Below are positions 51,576-63,185 of a stretch of DNA of 64,000 nt, piece after piece. The position numbers and the translations under genes were made by a program. The notes below the pieces were generated by a model. The model did not search any database and was not told the DNA's origin. It saw nothing but the letters and a program-made list of their open reading frames with translations. Numbering within the stretch: the first letter of the stretch is position 1; every line of letters begins with the position of its first letter. This DNA is from an uncultured Eubacteriales bacterium (GTDB taxonomy: Bacteria; Bacillota; Clostridia; Oscillospirales; Acutalibacteraceae), in assembly GCA_934647945.1 (NCBI GenBank), contig CAKUFK010000014.1, forward strand, positions 1-64,000. The letters are read 5' to 3'.

Positions 51576-52753
51576 GCCTGATCCTGTCCGGGGCCGCGGT
51601 GCTCCTGAATCTCGTCGTGCTTCTTGTCCTCCTGTTTCGGGGCCGGGAGAGACGGGATGCCCTGACCTATGACCAGCTTCGCCGGGAACTTGCCGAGCAG
51701 AACCGGCTGACCGCCCAACAGGTCAGCCTGCTGGGGCAGGAGCTGGATACCTCCTTCAAAAACGCCGGCCAAATCATCGGTACCAACATCGATCAGATGA
51801 CCCGGATGGTGGACCGGCGGCTCCAGAGTCTGCAGGAGGACAACGCCCGGAAGCTGGACAGCATGCGCCAGACCGTGGACGAAAAGCTCCAGAAGACCCT
51901 GGAAACCCGGCTGGGGGAGAGCTTCAAGGCGGTGGGCGACCAGCTCGAACGGGTGTACAAGGGCCTGGGGGACATGCAGAGCCTGGCCGCGGGGGTGGGA
52001 GACCTCAAAAAGGTGCTGACCAATGTCAAAACCCGGGGTACCTGGGGCGAAATATCGCTTGGAAGCCTGCTTGAACAGGTGTTGACCCCCCAGCAGTACC
52101 GGGCCAACGTCAAGGTGGCGCCCCGGCGAGGCGAAATCGTCGAATATGCCATCTGCCTGCCGGGTAAGGAGGACGGGGCCGACACCGTTTACTTGCCCAT
52201 CGATTCCAAGTTCCCGATGGAAAGCTACATACGGCTGACCGAGGCGGCGGAGCGGGGGGAGCCCGCGGAGGTGGATACGGCCTCGCGGCAGCTGGAGGCC
52301 AGCATCAAGGAAAACGCCCGCAGCATCCGGGATAAATACATCGTGCCGCCCCATACGACCGATTTTGCGATCATGTTCCTGCCCACCGAGGGGCTGTACG
52401 CCGAGGTTACCAGACGGGCTGAGCTGTGCACCGTCCTGCAGAGGGACTACCGGGTGACCATTATGGGCCCCACCACCTTGGGGGCTTTCCTCAACAGCTT
52501 GCAGATGGGCTTCCGCACCCTGGCGATCCAGAAGCGCTCGGGCGAGGTGTGGAAGATGCTCGGGGCGATCAAAGTGGATTTCGGCCGGTTTGGGGTCGCG
52601 CTGGAGGCGACGCAGAAAAAGCTTTCCGAGGCGACCGACAATTTGGGCAAGGCCGCCAAACGGACCGAAATCATCCAGAACAAGCTGCGAAGCGTGGAGG
52701 AGCTGCCGGAAACCGAGGCGGCGGATCTCCTGGGCGAGCCGCTCTCCCTGTGA
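51563..52753 (+). CDS. rmuC: RmuC family protein
   Basis: The 396-residue protein has an N-terminal membrane segment at about residues 4-24 (LILSGAAVLLNLVVLLVLLF), a coiled coil to about residue 150, and the RmuC nuclease-like domain (GTWGEISLGSLLEQVL, LPIDSKFPMESYIRL, FAIMFLPTEGLYAEV). RmuC limits rearrangements at inverted repeats in E. coli; its biochemistry is poorly known. It overlaps pyrC, so it belongs to the pyrimidine transcript, but no link to pyrimidines is known. A palindrome-rich gap follows directly. Confidence 0.92.
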   Translation: MDKLSLILSGAAVLLNLVVLLVLLFRGRERRDALTYDQLRRELAEQNRLTAQQVSLLGQELDTSFKNAGQIIGTNIDQMTRMVDRRLQSLQEDNARKLDSMRQTVDEKLQKTLETRLGESFKAVGDQLERVYKGLGDMQSLAAGVGDLKKVLTNVKTRGTWGEISLGSLLEQVLTPQQYRANVKVAPRRGEIVEYAICLPGKEDGADTVYLPIDSKFPMESYIRLTEAAERGEPAEVDTASRQLEASIKENARSIRDKYIVPPHTTDFAIMFLPTEGLYAEVTRRAELCTVLQRDYRVTIMGPTTLGAFLNSLQMGFRTLAIQKRSGEVWKMLGAIKVDFGRFGVALEATQKKLSEATDNLGKAAKRTEIIQNKLRSVEELPETEAADLLGEPLSL

Positions 52754-53271
52754 CGGGGGGGAGTTGCCCTCCGGCTGTAGAACGCCCGAATCCCCGGGGC
52801 CGGGCTGATTGTTTTTCCATTGTTTTATGCTTCCAATCCCCGGGCCCCCTTCCAGTATGGCCGTTGCTTCGGGAATCCGCGCTTCTGCCGGTTTTCCTGA
52901 AGAGAAAACCGGCCGATCACCTGGGGTCCGGGGACCCCAGGAAGCACTTTTGCATACTTCTTGCTCACGAGCTGAAGCTCGGGCAAAAGTATGTGGCCCG
53001 CAGGCCAAACCTTTTTATGCGTTGGCATGTATGCCTTTGGCACCCCCTTTCTTTACGTAAAGAAAAGGGGGGAAAGAAACGTCAGGGGGTGAACCCCCTG
53101 AACCCCCGGGGGGTTCTGTCGGCTTTCTTCTTAGGAAAGCCTCCCCGGCCCAGACACCTGAACCGACGGCTCCTATAGAAGGGGGCCCCCGGGGACCACG
53201 ATCCCGCATCCTTCCCTTTCACCCGGAAAGCGGCCGCTTTCCAATCAAATTCAACTTGACGGAGGAACACG
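52754..53271. repeat. Palindrome-rich intergenic element
   Basis: No gene is supported in these 518 bases. At least seven perfect or near-perfect inverted repeats follow one another: GCCGGTTTTC/GAAAACCGGC (52887-52913), CCTGGGGTCC/GGACCCCAGG (52920-52941), ACTTTTGC/GCAAAAGT (52946-52990) enclosing CGAGC-TGAA-GCTCG, a long one around TTTACGTAAA (53044-53070), CAGGGGG-TGAA-CCCCCTG (53083-53100), AACCCCCGGGGGGTT (53101-53114) and GGCTTTC/GAAAGCC (53121-53141). The ribosome site of pyrF (GGAGG) is at the end. It resembles a composite intergenic repeat unit. Confidence 0.75.
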
Positions 53272-54198
53272 ATGGCGCTGGACAGATTGATTGACGCGAT
53301 AGCCAAGACCGGAAATCCCACGGTAGCGGGACTGGACCCCAAACTGGACTACATACCCGATTTCATCGTCCAAGAGGCGTTCCGGGAGTACGGAGAAACC
53401 CTGGAAGGCGCCGCCGCCGCCGTTCTCGCATACAACCGGGGCCTGATCGACGCCCTGTGCGGTACGGTGCCCGCCGTCAAGCCCCAGGCCGCCTATTATG
53501 AAAGGCTGGGGTGGCCGGGTGTGAAAGCCCTGGCGGAAACCATCGCCTATGCCAAAGGCAAGGGGATGTTCGTCATCACTGACGGCAAGCGCAACGACAT
53601 CGGCGCCACCATGGAGGCTTACGCCGCCGCCCATCTGGGACGGGTGAAGGTGGGGGATACGCTGTGCGAACCGTTCGGCGGGGATGCCCTGACTGTCAAC
53701 GGATATCTGGGCTCGGACGGCATCCAGCCCCTCCTGACGGTATGCAGGGAGCGTGATGCGGGCATTTTCGTCCTGGTCAAGACCTCCAACCCCTCCTCCG
53801 GCGAGCTGCAGGACAGGAGGATCGACGGGGAGCCGGTTTACCGCCACATGGGCGCCATGTGTGAGCGGTGGGGGGAGGAGCTTCCCGGAACATACGGCTA
53901 TTCCGGCGTCGGCGCGGTGGTAGGCGCCACCTATCCGGCCCAGCTCGCAGAACTCCGCGCGGCCCTGCCCCACACCTTTTTCCTGGTGCCGGGCTATGGG
54001 GCCCAGGGGGGCGGCGCGGCCGATGTGGCCGGCGCCTTCGATGAAAACGGGCGGGGCGCGGTGATTAATTCCTCCCGGGCCATCCTCTGCGCGTGGAAAA
54101 AGGAAAACGGGCCGCCGGAGGATTATGCCGGGGCCGCCCTGCGGGAGGCCGTCCGGATGCGGGACGATATCCTCGCGGCGCTGCGGAAACGGGGTTGA
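53272..54198 (+). CDS. pyrF: Orotidine 5'-phosphate decarboxylase, type 2
   Basis: The 308-residue enzyme decarboxylates OMP to UMP, the last step of the pathway. The catalytic signature ITDGKRNDIGATMEAYA carries the Asp-Lys-Asp set, and VGATYPAQLAELRAALPHTF and VPGYGAQGG form the phosphate site. The longer length and TVAGLDPKLDYIPDF start mark the type 2 group. ATG 53272 follows GGAGG. It is separated from rmuC by the repeat element and from carA by 62 bases. Confidence 0.95.
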   Translation: MALDRLIDAIAKTGNPTVAGLDPKLDYIPDFIVQEAFREYGETLEGAAAAVLAYNRGLIDALCGTVPAVKPQAAYYERLGWPGVKALAETIAYAKGKGMFVITDGKRNDIGATMEAYAAAHLGRVKVGDTLCEPFGGDALTVNGYLGSDGIQPLLTVCRERDAGIFVLVKTSNPSSGELQDRRIDGEPVYRHMGAMCERWGEELPGTYGYSGVGAVVGATYPAQLAELRAALPHTFFLVPGYGAQGGGAADVAGAFDENGRGAVINSSRAILCAWKKENGPPEDYAGAALREAVRMRDDILAALRKRG

Positions 54199-54260
54199 AA
54201 CGACACGTTGACAAGGAAAGATGCGGGCGCACGGAGAAGCAGAAAGGGATGGGCATTCGA

Positions 54261-55364
54261 ATGAAAACAGCGTACTTGCTTTTAGAGGACGGCACTGCTT
54301 ATAAAGGATATGCCATGGGGGCCGAGCGGGATCTGTCTGCCGGAGAGGCGATCGGCGAGGTGGTATTCAACACCGATATGACCACCAGCCAGGACCTGCT
54401 CCAGGATCCGACCTATTCAGGCCAGATCGTGGTACAAACCTATCCGCTCATTGGCAACCGGGGTGTGGATCCGGTGAGCCCTTCGAAATTTGTGGCCAGC
54501 GGCTATGTGGTGCGGGAATGGTGCGTGGAGCCTACCGACGCCCACGAGTTCGTCACCCTGGACGAATATCTCCGCGGTCTCGGCATTGCCGGACTGTGCG
54601 GGGTGGACACCCGTGCCCTGACCCGGCATATCCGGGATCATGGCGTGATGAACGGCATGATCGTGGATACCCCTGATGCCTCTGCGGACCGCATGGAACG
54701 GCTGAAGACCTACCGGGTACCGCCGGCGGTGGGGAAAATCACGGTCAGCAAACCCCAGCGGTGGGAGGCGGAGCGTCCGCTGTATGAGCTCGCGATTCCG
54801 GACTACGGCTTCCGGGTGTCCATCCTCGAGCATTTCCTGCGCCGGGGCTGTTCCTGCACCCTCTATCCGGCCCACACGCCAGCGGAGGATATCCTCGCCG
54901 CGGGCCCGGACGGCATCGTGCTCTCCGATGGTCCGGGGGACCCCTGGGACAATCCGGAGATCATCGGCATCCTCCGTGCCCTGGCGGAGAGCGGCCGTCC
55001 CATGTTTGGCTGGGGCCTCGGCCATCAGCTCATGGCGGTGGCCGCGGATATGGAAATTGAAAAGCTGCCGGTCGGGCACCGGGGCAGCAACCAGCCGGTG
55101 CGGAATCTGGATGATGGCCGGGTAATGGTGACCGAACAGAACCACGGCTACACCGTGGCGCTCCGCAGCGTGAAGGACGAGGTGGCCGATGCCTTCCTGC
55201 GCAACGTCAACGACGGGACGGTGGAGGGCCTGCGCTACCGGACAAAACCGATCCTCACCGTGCAGTTCGAGCCCTCCGACGGCAATGGATACCAGGACAC
55301 CGCCTGGGTGTTCGACGCGTTTGTGCGTTTGCTGCGGGAGAAGCCGATGGGAACGCGCGGCTGA
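54261..55364 (+). CDS. carA: Carbamoyl-phosphate synthase small subunit, glutaminase-dead
   Basis: The 367-residue protein has the full CarA fold: an N-terminal domain (EVVFNTDMTTSQDLLQDPTY, TYPLIGNRGVDPVSPS) and a C-terminal class I amidotransferase domain (GIVLSDGPGDPWDNPEII). In E. coli CarA glutamine is split by Cys269, His353 and Glu355. Here GICLGHQ is FGWGLGHQ, placing Gly252 at the Cys, and the HPE motif is EPS (Glu337, Ser339). All three catalytic residues are gone while the rest is intact. The subunit should not hydrolyse glutamine, so the complex would use free ammonia. ATG 54261 fits AAAGGGA better than ATG 54249. Confidence 0.93.
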   Translation: MKTAYLLLEDGTAYKGYAMGAERDLSAGEAIGEVVFNTDMTTSQDLLQDPTYSGQIVVQTYPLIGNRGVDPVSPSKFVASGYVVREWCVEPTDAHEFVTLDEYLRGLGIAGLCGVDTRALTRHIRDHGVMNGMIVDTPDASADRMERLKTYRVPPAVGKITVSKPQRWEAERPLYELAIPDYGFRVSILEHFLRRGCSCTLYPAHTPAEDILAAGPDGIVLSDGPGDPWDNPEIIGILRALAESGRPMFGWGLGHQLMAVAADMEIEKLPVGHRGSNQPVRNLDDGRVMVTEQNHGYTVALRSVKDEVADAFLRNVNDGTVEGLRYRTKPILTVQFEPSDGNGYQDTAWVFDAFVRLLREKPMGTRG

Positions 55365-55430
55365 TGGCCGTTTGGAAACAGAAAAGGGAGCGCAGGGGCC
55401 CCGGGCCCCACAGAAAGGGATGGTAACAAT

Positions 55431-58625
<3,195 letters not shown>

Positions 58626-58662
58626 TGGGCCGGGACCCGGCCCGTCTGAAAAGGAGACGTCT

Positions 58663-59439
58663 ATGCGTTATACCCAGGAGCAGGCGGCGATCCTCCATAT
58701 CGAGGAAATCGCCCCCGGTGTGTACAATACCGTGCTGTCCGCCAAAACAATCGCGTCGGCCGCCTCGGCGGGGCAGTTTGTCCAGGTCCTGTGCGAGCCT
58801 TATCAGCTCCGCCGCCCGATTTCCATTGCCGGGTTCGATCCGGCTCTGGGGATCCTCCGCCTGATCTTTGAGGTACGGGGGAAAGGGACGGCCTGGCTGG
58901 CACAGAGGCAGAAAGGGGATAGCCTCGATCTGATCGGGCCGCTCGGCCACGGTTTTCCGCTCACGGATGCTTCGAAGAAGGCCGTGCTGGTGGGAGGCGG
59001 CATCGGCACTCCGCCGCTGCTGCCGCCGGCTCAGTTCCACGGGGCCAACGCCACCGTCATCACCGGCTTCCGCACCGCCTCCGCCGCGATCCTGCAGGCG
59101 GATTTCGCCGCGTCCGGGGCTAAGACGATCCTCTGTACCGACGATGGGTCGGCGGGCTTCCACGGCTTTACCACCGAGGCGCTCGAACAGCGGCTTTCGG
59201 AGGGAGACGTGGGGGTGGTGTATACCTGCGGCCCCAAGGTCATGATGAAGGGGGTCGCGAAGCTCGCGGAGGAGGCCGGGGCGGTCTGCTACGTGTCGAT
59301 GGAGGAGCGGATGGGCTGCGGCGTCGGGGCCTGTCTTGGCTGCACCTGCAAGACCAAGAACGAACAGGGCGGGACGCAGATGACCCGGGTGTGCCTCAAC
59401 GGCCCGGTATTCCGTTCGACGGAGGTGGACTGGACATGA
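58663..59439 (+). CDS. pyrK: Dihydroorotate dehydrogenase electron-transfer subunit
   Basis: The 258-residue flavoprotein passes electrons from PyrD to NAD. The FAD-binding motif RRPISIAGFDP, the NAD-binding GGGIGTPPLLPPA and the 2Fe-2S cysteines in RMGCGVGACLGCTCKT plus CLNGPVF are all present. ATG 58663 follows AAAAGGAGA; the frame is open farther up inside carB. The stop overlaps the pyrD start (ATGA), fitting the paired complex. Confidence 0.95.
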   Translation: MRYTQEQAAILHIEEIAPGVYNTVLSAKTIASAASAGQFVQVLCEPYQLRRPISIAGFDPALGILRLIFEVRGKGTAWLAQRQKGDSLDLIGPLGHGFPLTDASKKAVLVGGGIGTPPLLPPAQFHGANATVITGFRTASAAILQADFAASGAKTILCTDDGSAGFHGFTTEALEQRLSEGDVGVVYTCGPKVMMKGVAKLAEEAGAVCYVSMEERMGCGVGACLGCTCKTKNEQGGTQMTRVCLNGPVFRSTEVDWT

Positions 59440-60353
59440 GCGATATGCGGGTGAATCTCTGCGGGGTGGAACTAAAAAACCCCGTCATTGCCGCGTCCGG
59501 TACCTTCGGCTACGGCATGGAATATAACGAATTTTATCCGGTCTCGACGCTGGGCGGCATCTCTTGCAAGGGGACGACGCTCCGCGAACGGCAGGGGAAC
59601 CTGTCCCCCCGGATCGCGGAGACCCCCTCCGGTATGCTCAACAGCGTGGGGCTCCAGAATCCCGGGGTGGAGATGTTCCTGTCCACCTACCTGCCCTGGC
59701 TCAAGGGACAGGGTACGGCGGTGATCGCGAACATCGCGGGCCATAGCCTGGAGGAATACGGCGAAATGGCCGAACGCTTGCGGGACAGCGCGGTGGATCT
59801 GATCGAACTCAACATCTCCTGCCCCAACGTCAAGGAGGGCGGGGTGAATTTCGGCACGTCCTGCGGCAGCGTGGAGGCCGTCACGGCGCTGGTGAAAAAA
59901 CGGTGCGGGGATAAGCCCCTGATGGTCAAGCTGACCCCGAACGTCACCTCCATCGGGGATATCGCCGCCGCGGCGGAGGCCGCCGGGGCGGACGCCCTTT
60001 CCCTGATCAACACCCTGACCGGGATGCGGGTGGATATCCGTACCCGCCGTCCCATCCTGCACAACAACACCGGCGGCCTGTCCGGACCGGCCGTATTCCC
60101 GGTAGCGGTTCGGATGGTACATGAGGCGTACCGCCGCGTTAGGGTGCCGGTGGTGGGAATGGGAGGGATCTCCACCTGGGAGGACGCGGCCGAGATGATG
60201 ATCGCGGGGGCCGCCGCCGTCCAGGTAGGCGCCGCCAATTTCCGGGATCCCTTCGCCATGCCGAAGATTATTGACGGCCTGGCCGCTTTTGCACAAAGCC
60301 AGAAGCTTTCGAGCATTACCGAACTGACCGGCACCCTGCAGGAATGGACATGA
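59436..60353 (+). CDS. pyrD: Dihydroorotate dehydrogenase catalytic subunit (class 1B)
   Basis: The 305-residue FMN enzyme oxidises dihydroorotate to orotate using NAD through PyrK. The class 1 catalytic cysteine is Cys129 in IELNISCPNVKEGG. Other signatures are AASGTFGYGMEY, the loop KGTTLRERQGN and VVGMGGISTWEDAAEM. ATG 59436 overlaps the pyrK stop and has GGAGGTGG upstream. It closes the operon and is followed by a terminator. Confidence 0.96.
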   Translation: MSDMRVNLCGVELKNPVIAASGTFGYGMEYNEFYPVSTLGGISCKGTTLRERQGNLSPRIAETPSGMLNSVGLQNPGVEMFLSTYLPWLKGQGTAVIANIAGHSLEEYGEMAERLRDSAVDLIELNISCPNVKEGGVNFGTSCGSVEAVTALVKKRCGDKPLMVKLTPNVTSIGDIAAAAEAAGADALSLINTLTGMRVDIRTRRPILHNNTGGLSGPAVFPVAVRMVHEAYRRVRVPVVGMGGISTWEDAAEMMIAGAAAVQVGAANFRDPFAMPKIIDGLAAFAQSQKLSSITELTGTLQEWT

Positions 60354-60363
60354 GGAATGCCGT

Positions 60364-60395
60364 GGCCCGTCCGTTTGGACGGGCCATTTCCGTTT
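60364..60395 (+). terminator. Terminator of the pyrimidine operon
   Basis: GGCCCGTCC-GTTT-GGACGGGCC (60364-60385) forms a perfect nine-base stem, followed by ATTTCCGTTTTCTTT. Confidence 0.88.
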
Positions 60396-60504
60396 TCTTT
60401 CTGAAATCGATACGGGTTACGTCAAAAAATCCCGCTGGGACGCCATTCCCGGCATGAATACCAAGCGTCTCTCCCGAAAAGTATGAGCAAAAGAAAGTTT
60501 GTAC

Positions 60505-60534
60505 TTGACAGAGTAGTGACAAGCGCGATAAAAT
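60505..60534 (+). promoter_or_regulatory. Promoter of rny
   Basis: A perfect TTGACA (60505-60510) and TAAAAT (60529-60534) are 18 bases apart. The start codon is about 168 bases further, giving a long leader. Confidence 0.78.
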
Positions 60535-60702
60535 AAAGGATGGATATACAGGAATATAAAACGGTACGGTGTCGTTTTTTTCCTGCATTCCATCCCTTTT
60601 TGTACTTGAAGATTCCCCGCATGGCCTGTCCATGCGTCCCAAACGGGCGGGGGGATAGCTTTAAAAAAGCGAAAAGTAAATCATAGGAGGTGTATCGTAG
60701 AA
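60535..60702 (+). promoter_or_regulatory. Structured leader of rny
   Basis: The 5' leader holds a nested hairpin: CCCCGC pairs with GCGGGG around GCATGG-CCTGT-CCATGC, within about 60615-60658, then TTTAAAAAAGC. It could control stability or translation of rny. No riboswitch class was recognised. Confidence 0.5.
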
Positions 60703-62274
60703 GTGCAGATACCACTGTTGGTCGGTATTCTGTTGTGCGTGGCAGGGTTGCTCGTTGGTGCTGTTATCGCCGGCTTCGTCGCGTTCAAGTCCGGCGTTTC
60801 TCATAGAAAAAAGACAGCGGAAGCCGCGATCGGTTCAGCCGAGGCCGAAGCCGAGAGAATTATGAGCGAAGCCAAGAGCGCGGCGGAATCCAAGAAGAAG
60901 GAAATGCTGCTGGAAGCTAAGGATGAGATCCACCGTCTGCGCAACGAATCCGAAAAAGAACTCAAGGAGCGGCGCAGCGACGTGCAGCGCCAGGAGCGGC
61001 GCATACAGCAGAAAGAAGAGACCCTGGACCGCAAAATCGAGAACTACGAGAAAAAAGAGGAGCTCCTTGCGAGCAAGCAGCAGGAGATCGAAAACCGTCT
61101 GAACGACGTGGAAAACCTGAAGAGAAGCCAGTTCGAAATGCTGGAGCGTATCTCCGGCTACACCGCCGAACAGGCTAAAGAGTATTTGCTGAACAATCTG
61201 TCCCAGGAGCTGAGCCATGAAAAGGCGCTCAAGATCAACGAATTCGAGACCCAGCTCAAGGACGAGGCGGACAGTCGCGCGCGCAACCTGATTTCCCATG
61301 CCATCCAGCGGGTGGCCGCGGATCAGGTGACCGAGACCACGGTTTCGGTGGTGCCCCTGCCGAACGACGAGATGAAAGGCCGTATCATCGGCCGCGAAGG
61401 GCGTAACATACGCACCATTGAGACGCTCACCGGCGTGGACCTCATCATCGATGACACGCCCGAGGCGATCACCCTGTCCGGGTTCGATCCGGTCCGGCGT
61501 GAAATCGCCCGCCAGGCGCTCGAGCGCCTGATCTCCGACGGCCGTATCCATCCCGCCCGTATCGAGGAAATGGTGGAAAAGGCCCGCCGCGATGTAGAGG
61601 CGACCATCAAATCCGAGGGTGAGCGCGCTGTGCTTGAAACCGGCCTGCACGGCATCCATCCCGAAATCGTCCGTCTTCTCGGCCGTTTGCGTTACCGCAC
61701 CAGCTACGGCCAAAACGTGCTCAACCACTCGATGGAGGTGGCCTTCCTGTCCGGCATCATGGCGAGCGAGCTCGGCATTGATCCGGTGGTGGCCCGCCGC
61801 GCCGGCCTGCTGCATGATATCGGCAAGGCCGTCGACCATGAGGTGGAGGGCTCCCACATCGAGATCGGCGTAGACATTGCCCGCAAGTACAAGGAAAGCG
61901 AGGCTGTCGTACACGCCATCCAGGCTCACCACGGCGACGTGGAGGCCACGACCGTGGTCGCCTGCCTGGTTCAGGCAGCCGACGCGATTTCCGCCGCCCG
62001 TCCGGGCGCACGGCGCGAAAACCTGGAGAATTATATCAAGCGTCTGGAGAAGCTTGAAGAGGTGGCAAATGAGTTCCAGGGCGTGGAGCGTTCCTTTGCC
62101 ATTCAGGCCGGCCGGGAAATCCGCATCATTGTGCGGCCGGACCAGGTCAACGACGATCAGATGACCCTGCTGGCCCGCGATATCGCCAAAAAAATCGAGG
62201 CCACCCTCGATTATCCGGGACAGATCAAGGTGCATCTCATCCGCGAAAACCGCGCGGTCGAGTTCGCGAAATAA
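60703..62274 (+). CDS. rny: Ribonuclease Y
   Basis: The 523-residue membrane-bound endoribonuclease starts mRNA decay in Firmicutes. It has an N-terminal membrane segment (about residues 4-27), a long coiled coil to about residue 205, a KH domain (MKGRIIGREGRNIRTIETLT) and an HD domain with LLHDIGKAVDHEVEGSH. The start is GTG 60703, ten bases after AGGAGGTG. Family members are usually followed by ymdB, as here. Confidence 0.97.
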   Translation: MQIPLLVGILLCVAGLLVGAVIAGFVAFKSGVSHRKKTAEAAIGSAEAEAERIMSEAKSAAESKKKEMLLEAKDEIHRLRNESEKELKERRSDVQRQERRIQQKEETLDRKIENYEKKEELLASKQQEIENRLNDVENLKRSQFEMLERISGYTAEQAKEYLLNNLSQELSHEKALKINEFETQLKDEADSRARNLISHAIQRVAADQVTETTVSVVPLPNDEMKGRIIGREGRNIRTIETLTGVDLIIDDTPEAITLSGFDPVRREIARQALERLISDGRIHPARIEEMVEKARRDVEATIKSEGERAVLETGLHGIHPEIVRLLGRLRYRTSYGQNVLNHSMEVAFLSGIMASELGIDPVVARRAGLLHDIGKAVDHEVEGSHIEIGVDIARKYKESEAVVHAIQAHHGDVEATTVVACLVQAADAISAARPGARRENLENYIKRLEKLEEVANEFQGVERSFAIQAGREIRIIVRPDQVNDDQMTLLARDIAKKIEATLDYPGQIKVHLIRENRAVEFAK

Positions 62275-62285
62275 AACGGCATGGC

Positions 62286-62320
62286 GCATCGCGCGGGAAA
62301 CCCCCGCGCGATGCTGTTTT
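62286..62320 (+). terminator. Hairpin after rny
   Basis: GCATCGCGCGGG pairs perfectly with CCCGCGCGATGC across a short loop, followed by TGTTTTCTG. It may only weaken read-through into ymdB. Confidence 0.75.
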
Positions 62321-62357
62321 CTGCCGGCTGCCGTGATGGAAAGGAAGGCCTGGTGCC

Positions 62358-63128
62358 ATGAATATTCTCTGTGTAGGCGATGTTGTGGGTTCGGCCGGCT
62401 GCGCCCATTTGAGGCGGCTGCTTCCGGTGGTAAAGCGCCAATACGCTGTGGATCTCTGTATTGTCAACGGCGAGAACGCCGCCGACGGCAACGGGATCAC
62501 GCCCGCCGCCGCCGAGCACATCCTCGACAGCGGCGCCGACGCGATTACGGCCGGCAACCACACCTACCGGCGCCGGGAATTCTATGAGCTTCTCGACGGC
62601 TCGCCCTGTATCATCCGTCCAGGGAATTACCCGGCTTCCGCCCCCGGAAAAGGGTGGTGTGTGGTGGATAAGGGGCGTTTCCAGGTCACGGTCATCAACC
62701 TGATGGGCGTGGTATATATGGAACCGCTGGCCTGCCCGTTTGAAACGCTGGACCGGCTGCTGGAGGAAGCAGGGCATCCGAAGTTCTGCGTTGTGGACTT
62801 CCACGCGGAGGCCACGGCGGAAAAGAAGGCCCTCGCCTATTACGCGGACGGGCGGATATCCGCCCTTTTCGGCACCCATACCCATGTGCAGACGGCCGAT
62901 GGACAGATCCTGCCAAAGGGGACCGGCTTCCTCTCCGACGCAGGCATGACCGGGCCGGTGGAATCGGTGCTCGGCATTCGTCCGGAGCTCGCGATTGCCA
63001 AAATGCGGGATAAACTGCCCGTCCGGTTTGCGACCGCGCCGGGGCCCTGCATGCTCAACGCCGTTCTCTTCGTCCTCGACGACGCCACCGGACGGACGGT
63101 GGAGGTGCAGACGCTGGATCTTCGCTGA
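62358..63128 (+). CDS. ymdB: YmdB family metallophosphoesterase
   Basis: The 256-residue protein belongs to the TIGR00282 group of cyclic-nucleotide phosphodiesterases, which affect sporulation and biofilm choices in Bacillus. Metal ligands are visible in ILCVGDVVGS, IVNGENAADG, ITAGNHTY and the late HTHVQTADGQ. ATG 62358 is chosen; the ribosome site is weak (GGAAGG further up). It sits 83 bases after rny, the conserved neighbour order. Confidence 0.92.
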   Translation: MNILCVGDVVGSAGCAHLRRLLPVVKRQYAVDLCIVNGENAADGNGITPAAAEHILDSGADAITAGNHTYRRREFYELLDGSPCIIRPGNYPASAPGKGWCVVDKGRFQVTVINLMGVVYMEPLACPFETLDRLLEEAGHPKFCVVDFHAEATAEKKALAYYADGRISALFGTHTHVQTADGQILPKGTGFLSDAGMTGPVESVLGIRPELAIAKMRDKLPVRFATAPGPCMLNAVLFVLDDATGRTVEVQTLDLR

Positions 63129-63185
63129 TGAGAGATGCCGGCTCTGGGGAATGGGACAATATCTGACAGCAGGAGGGGACCCGGT

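Noticed and set aside
52754..53271. CRISPR array in the palindrome-rich gap
   Set aside because: The repeats are inverted and all different; there are no regular direct repeats with spacers.
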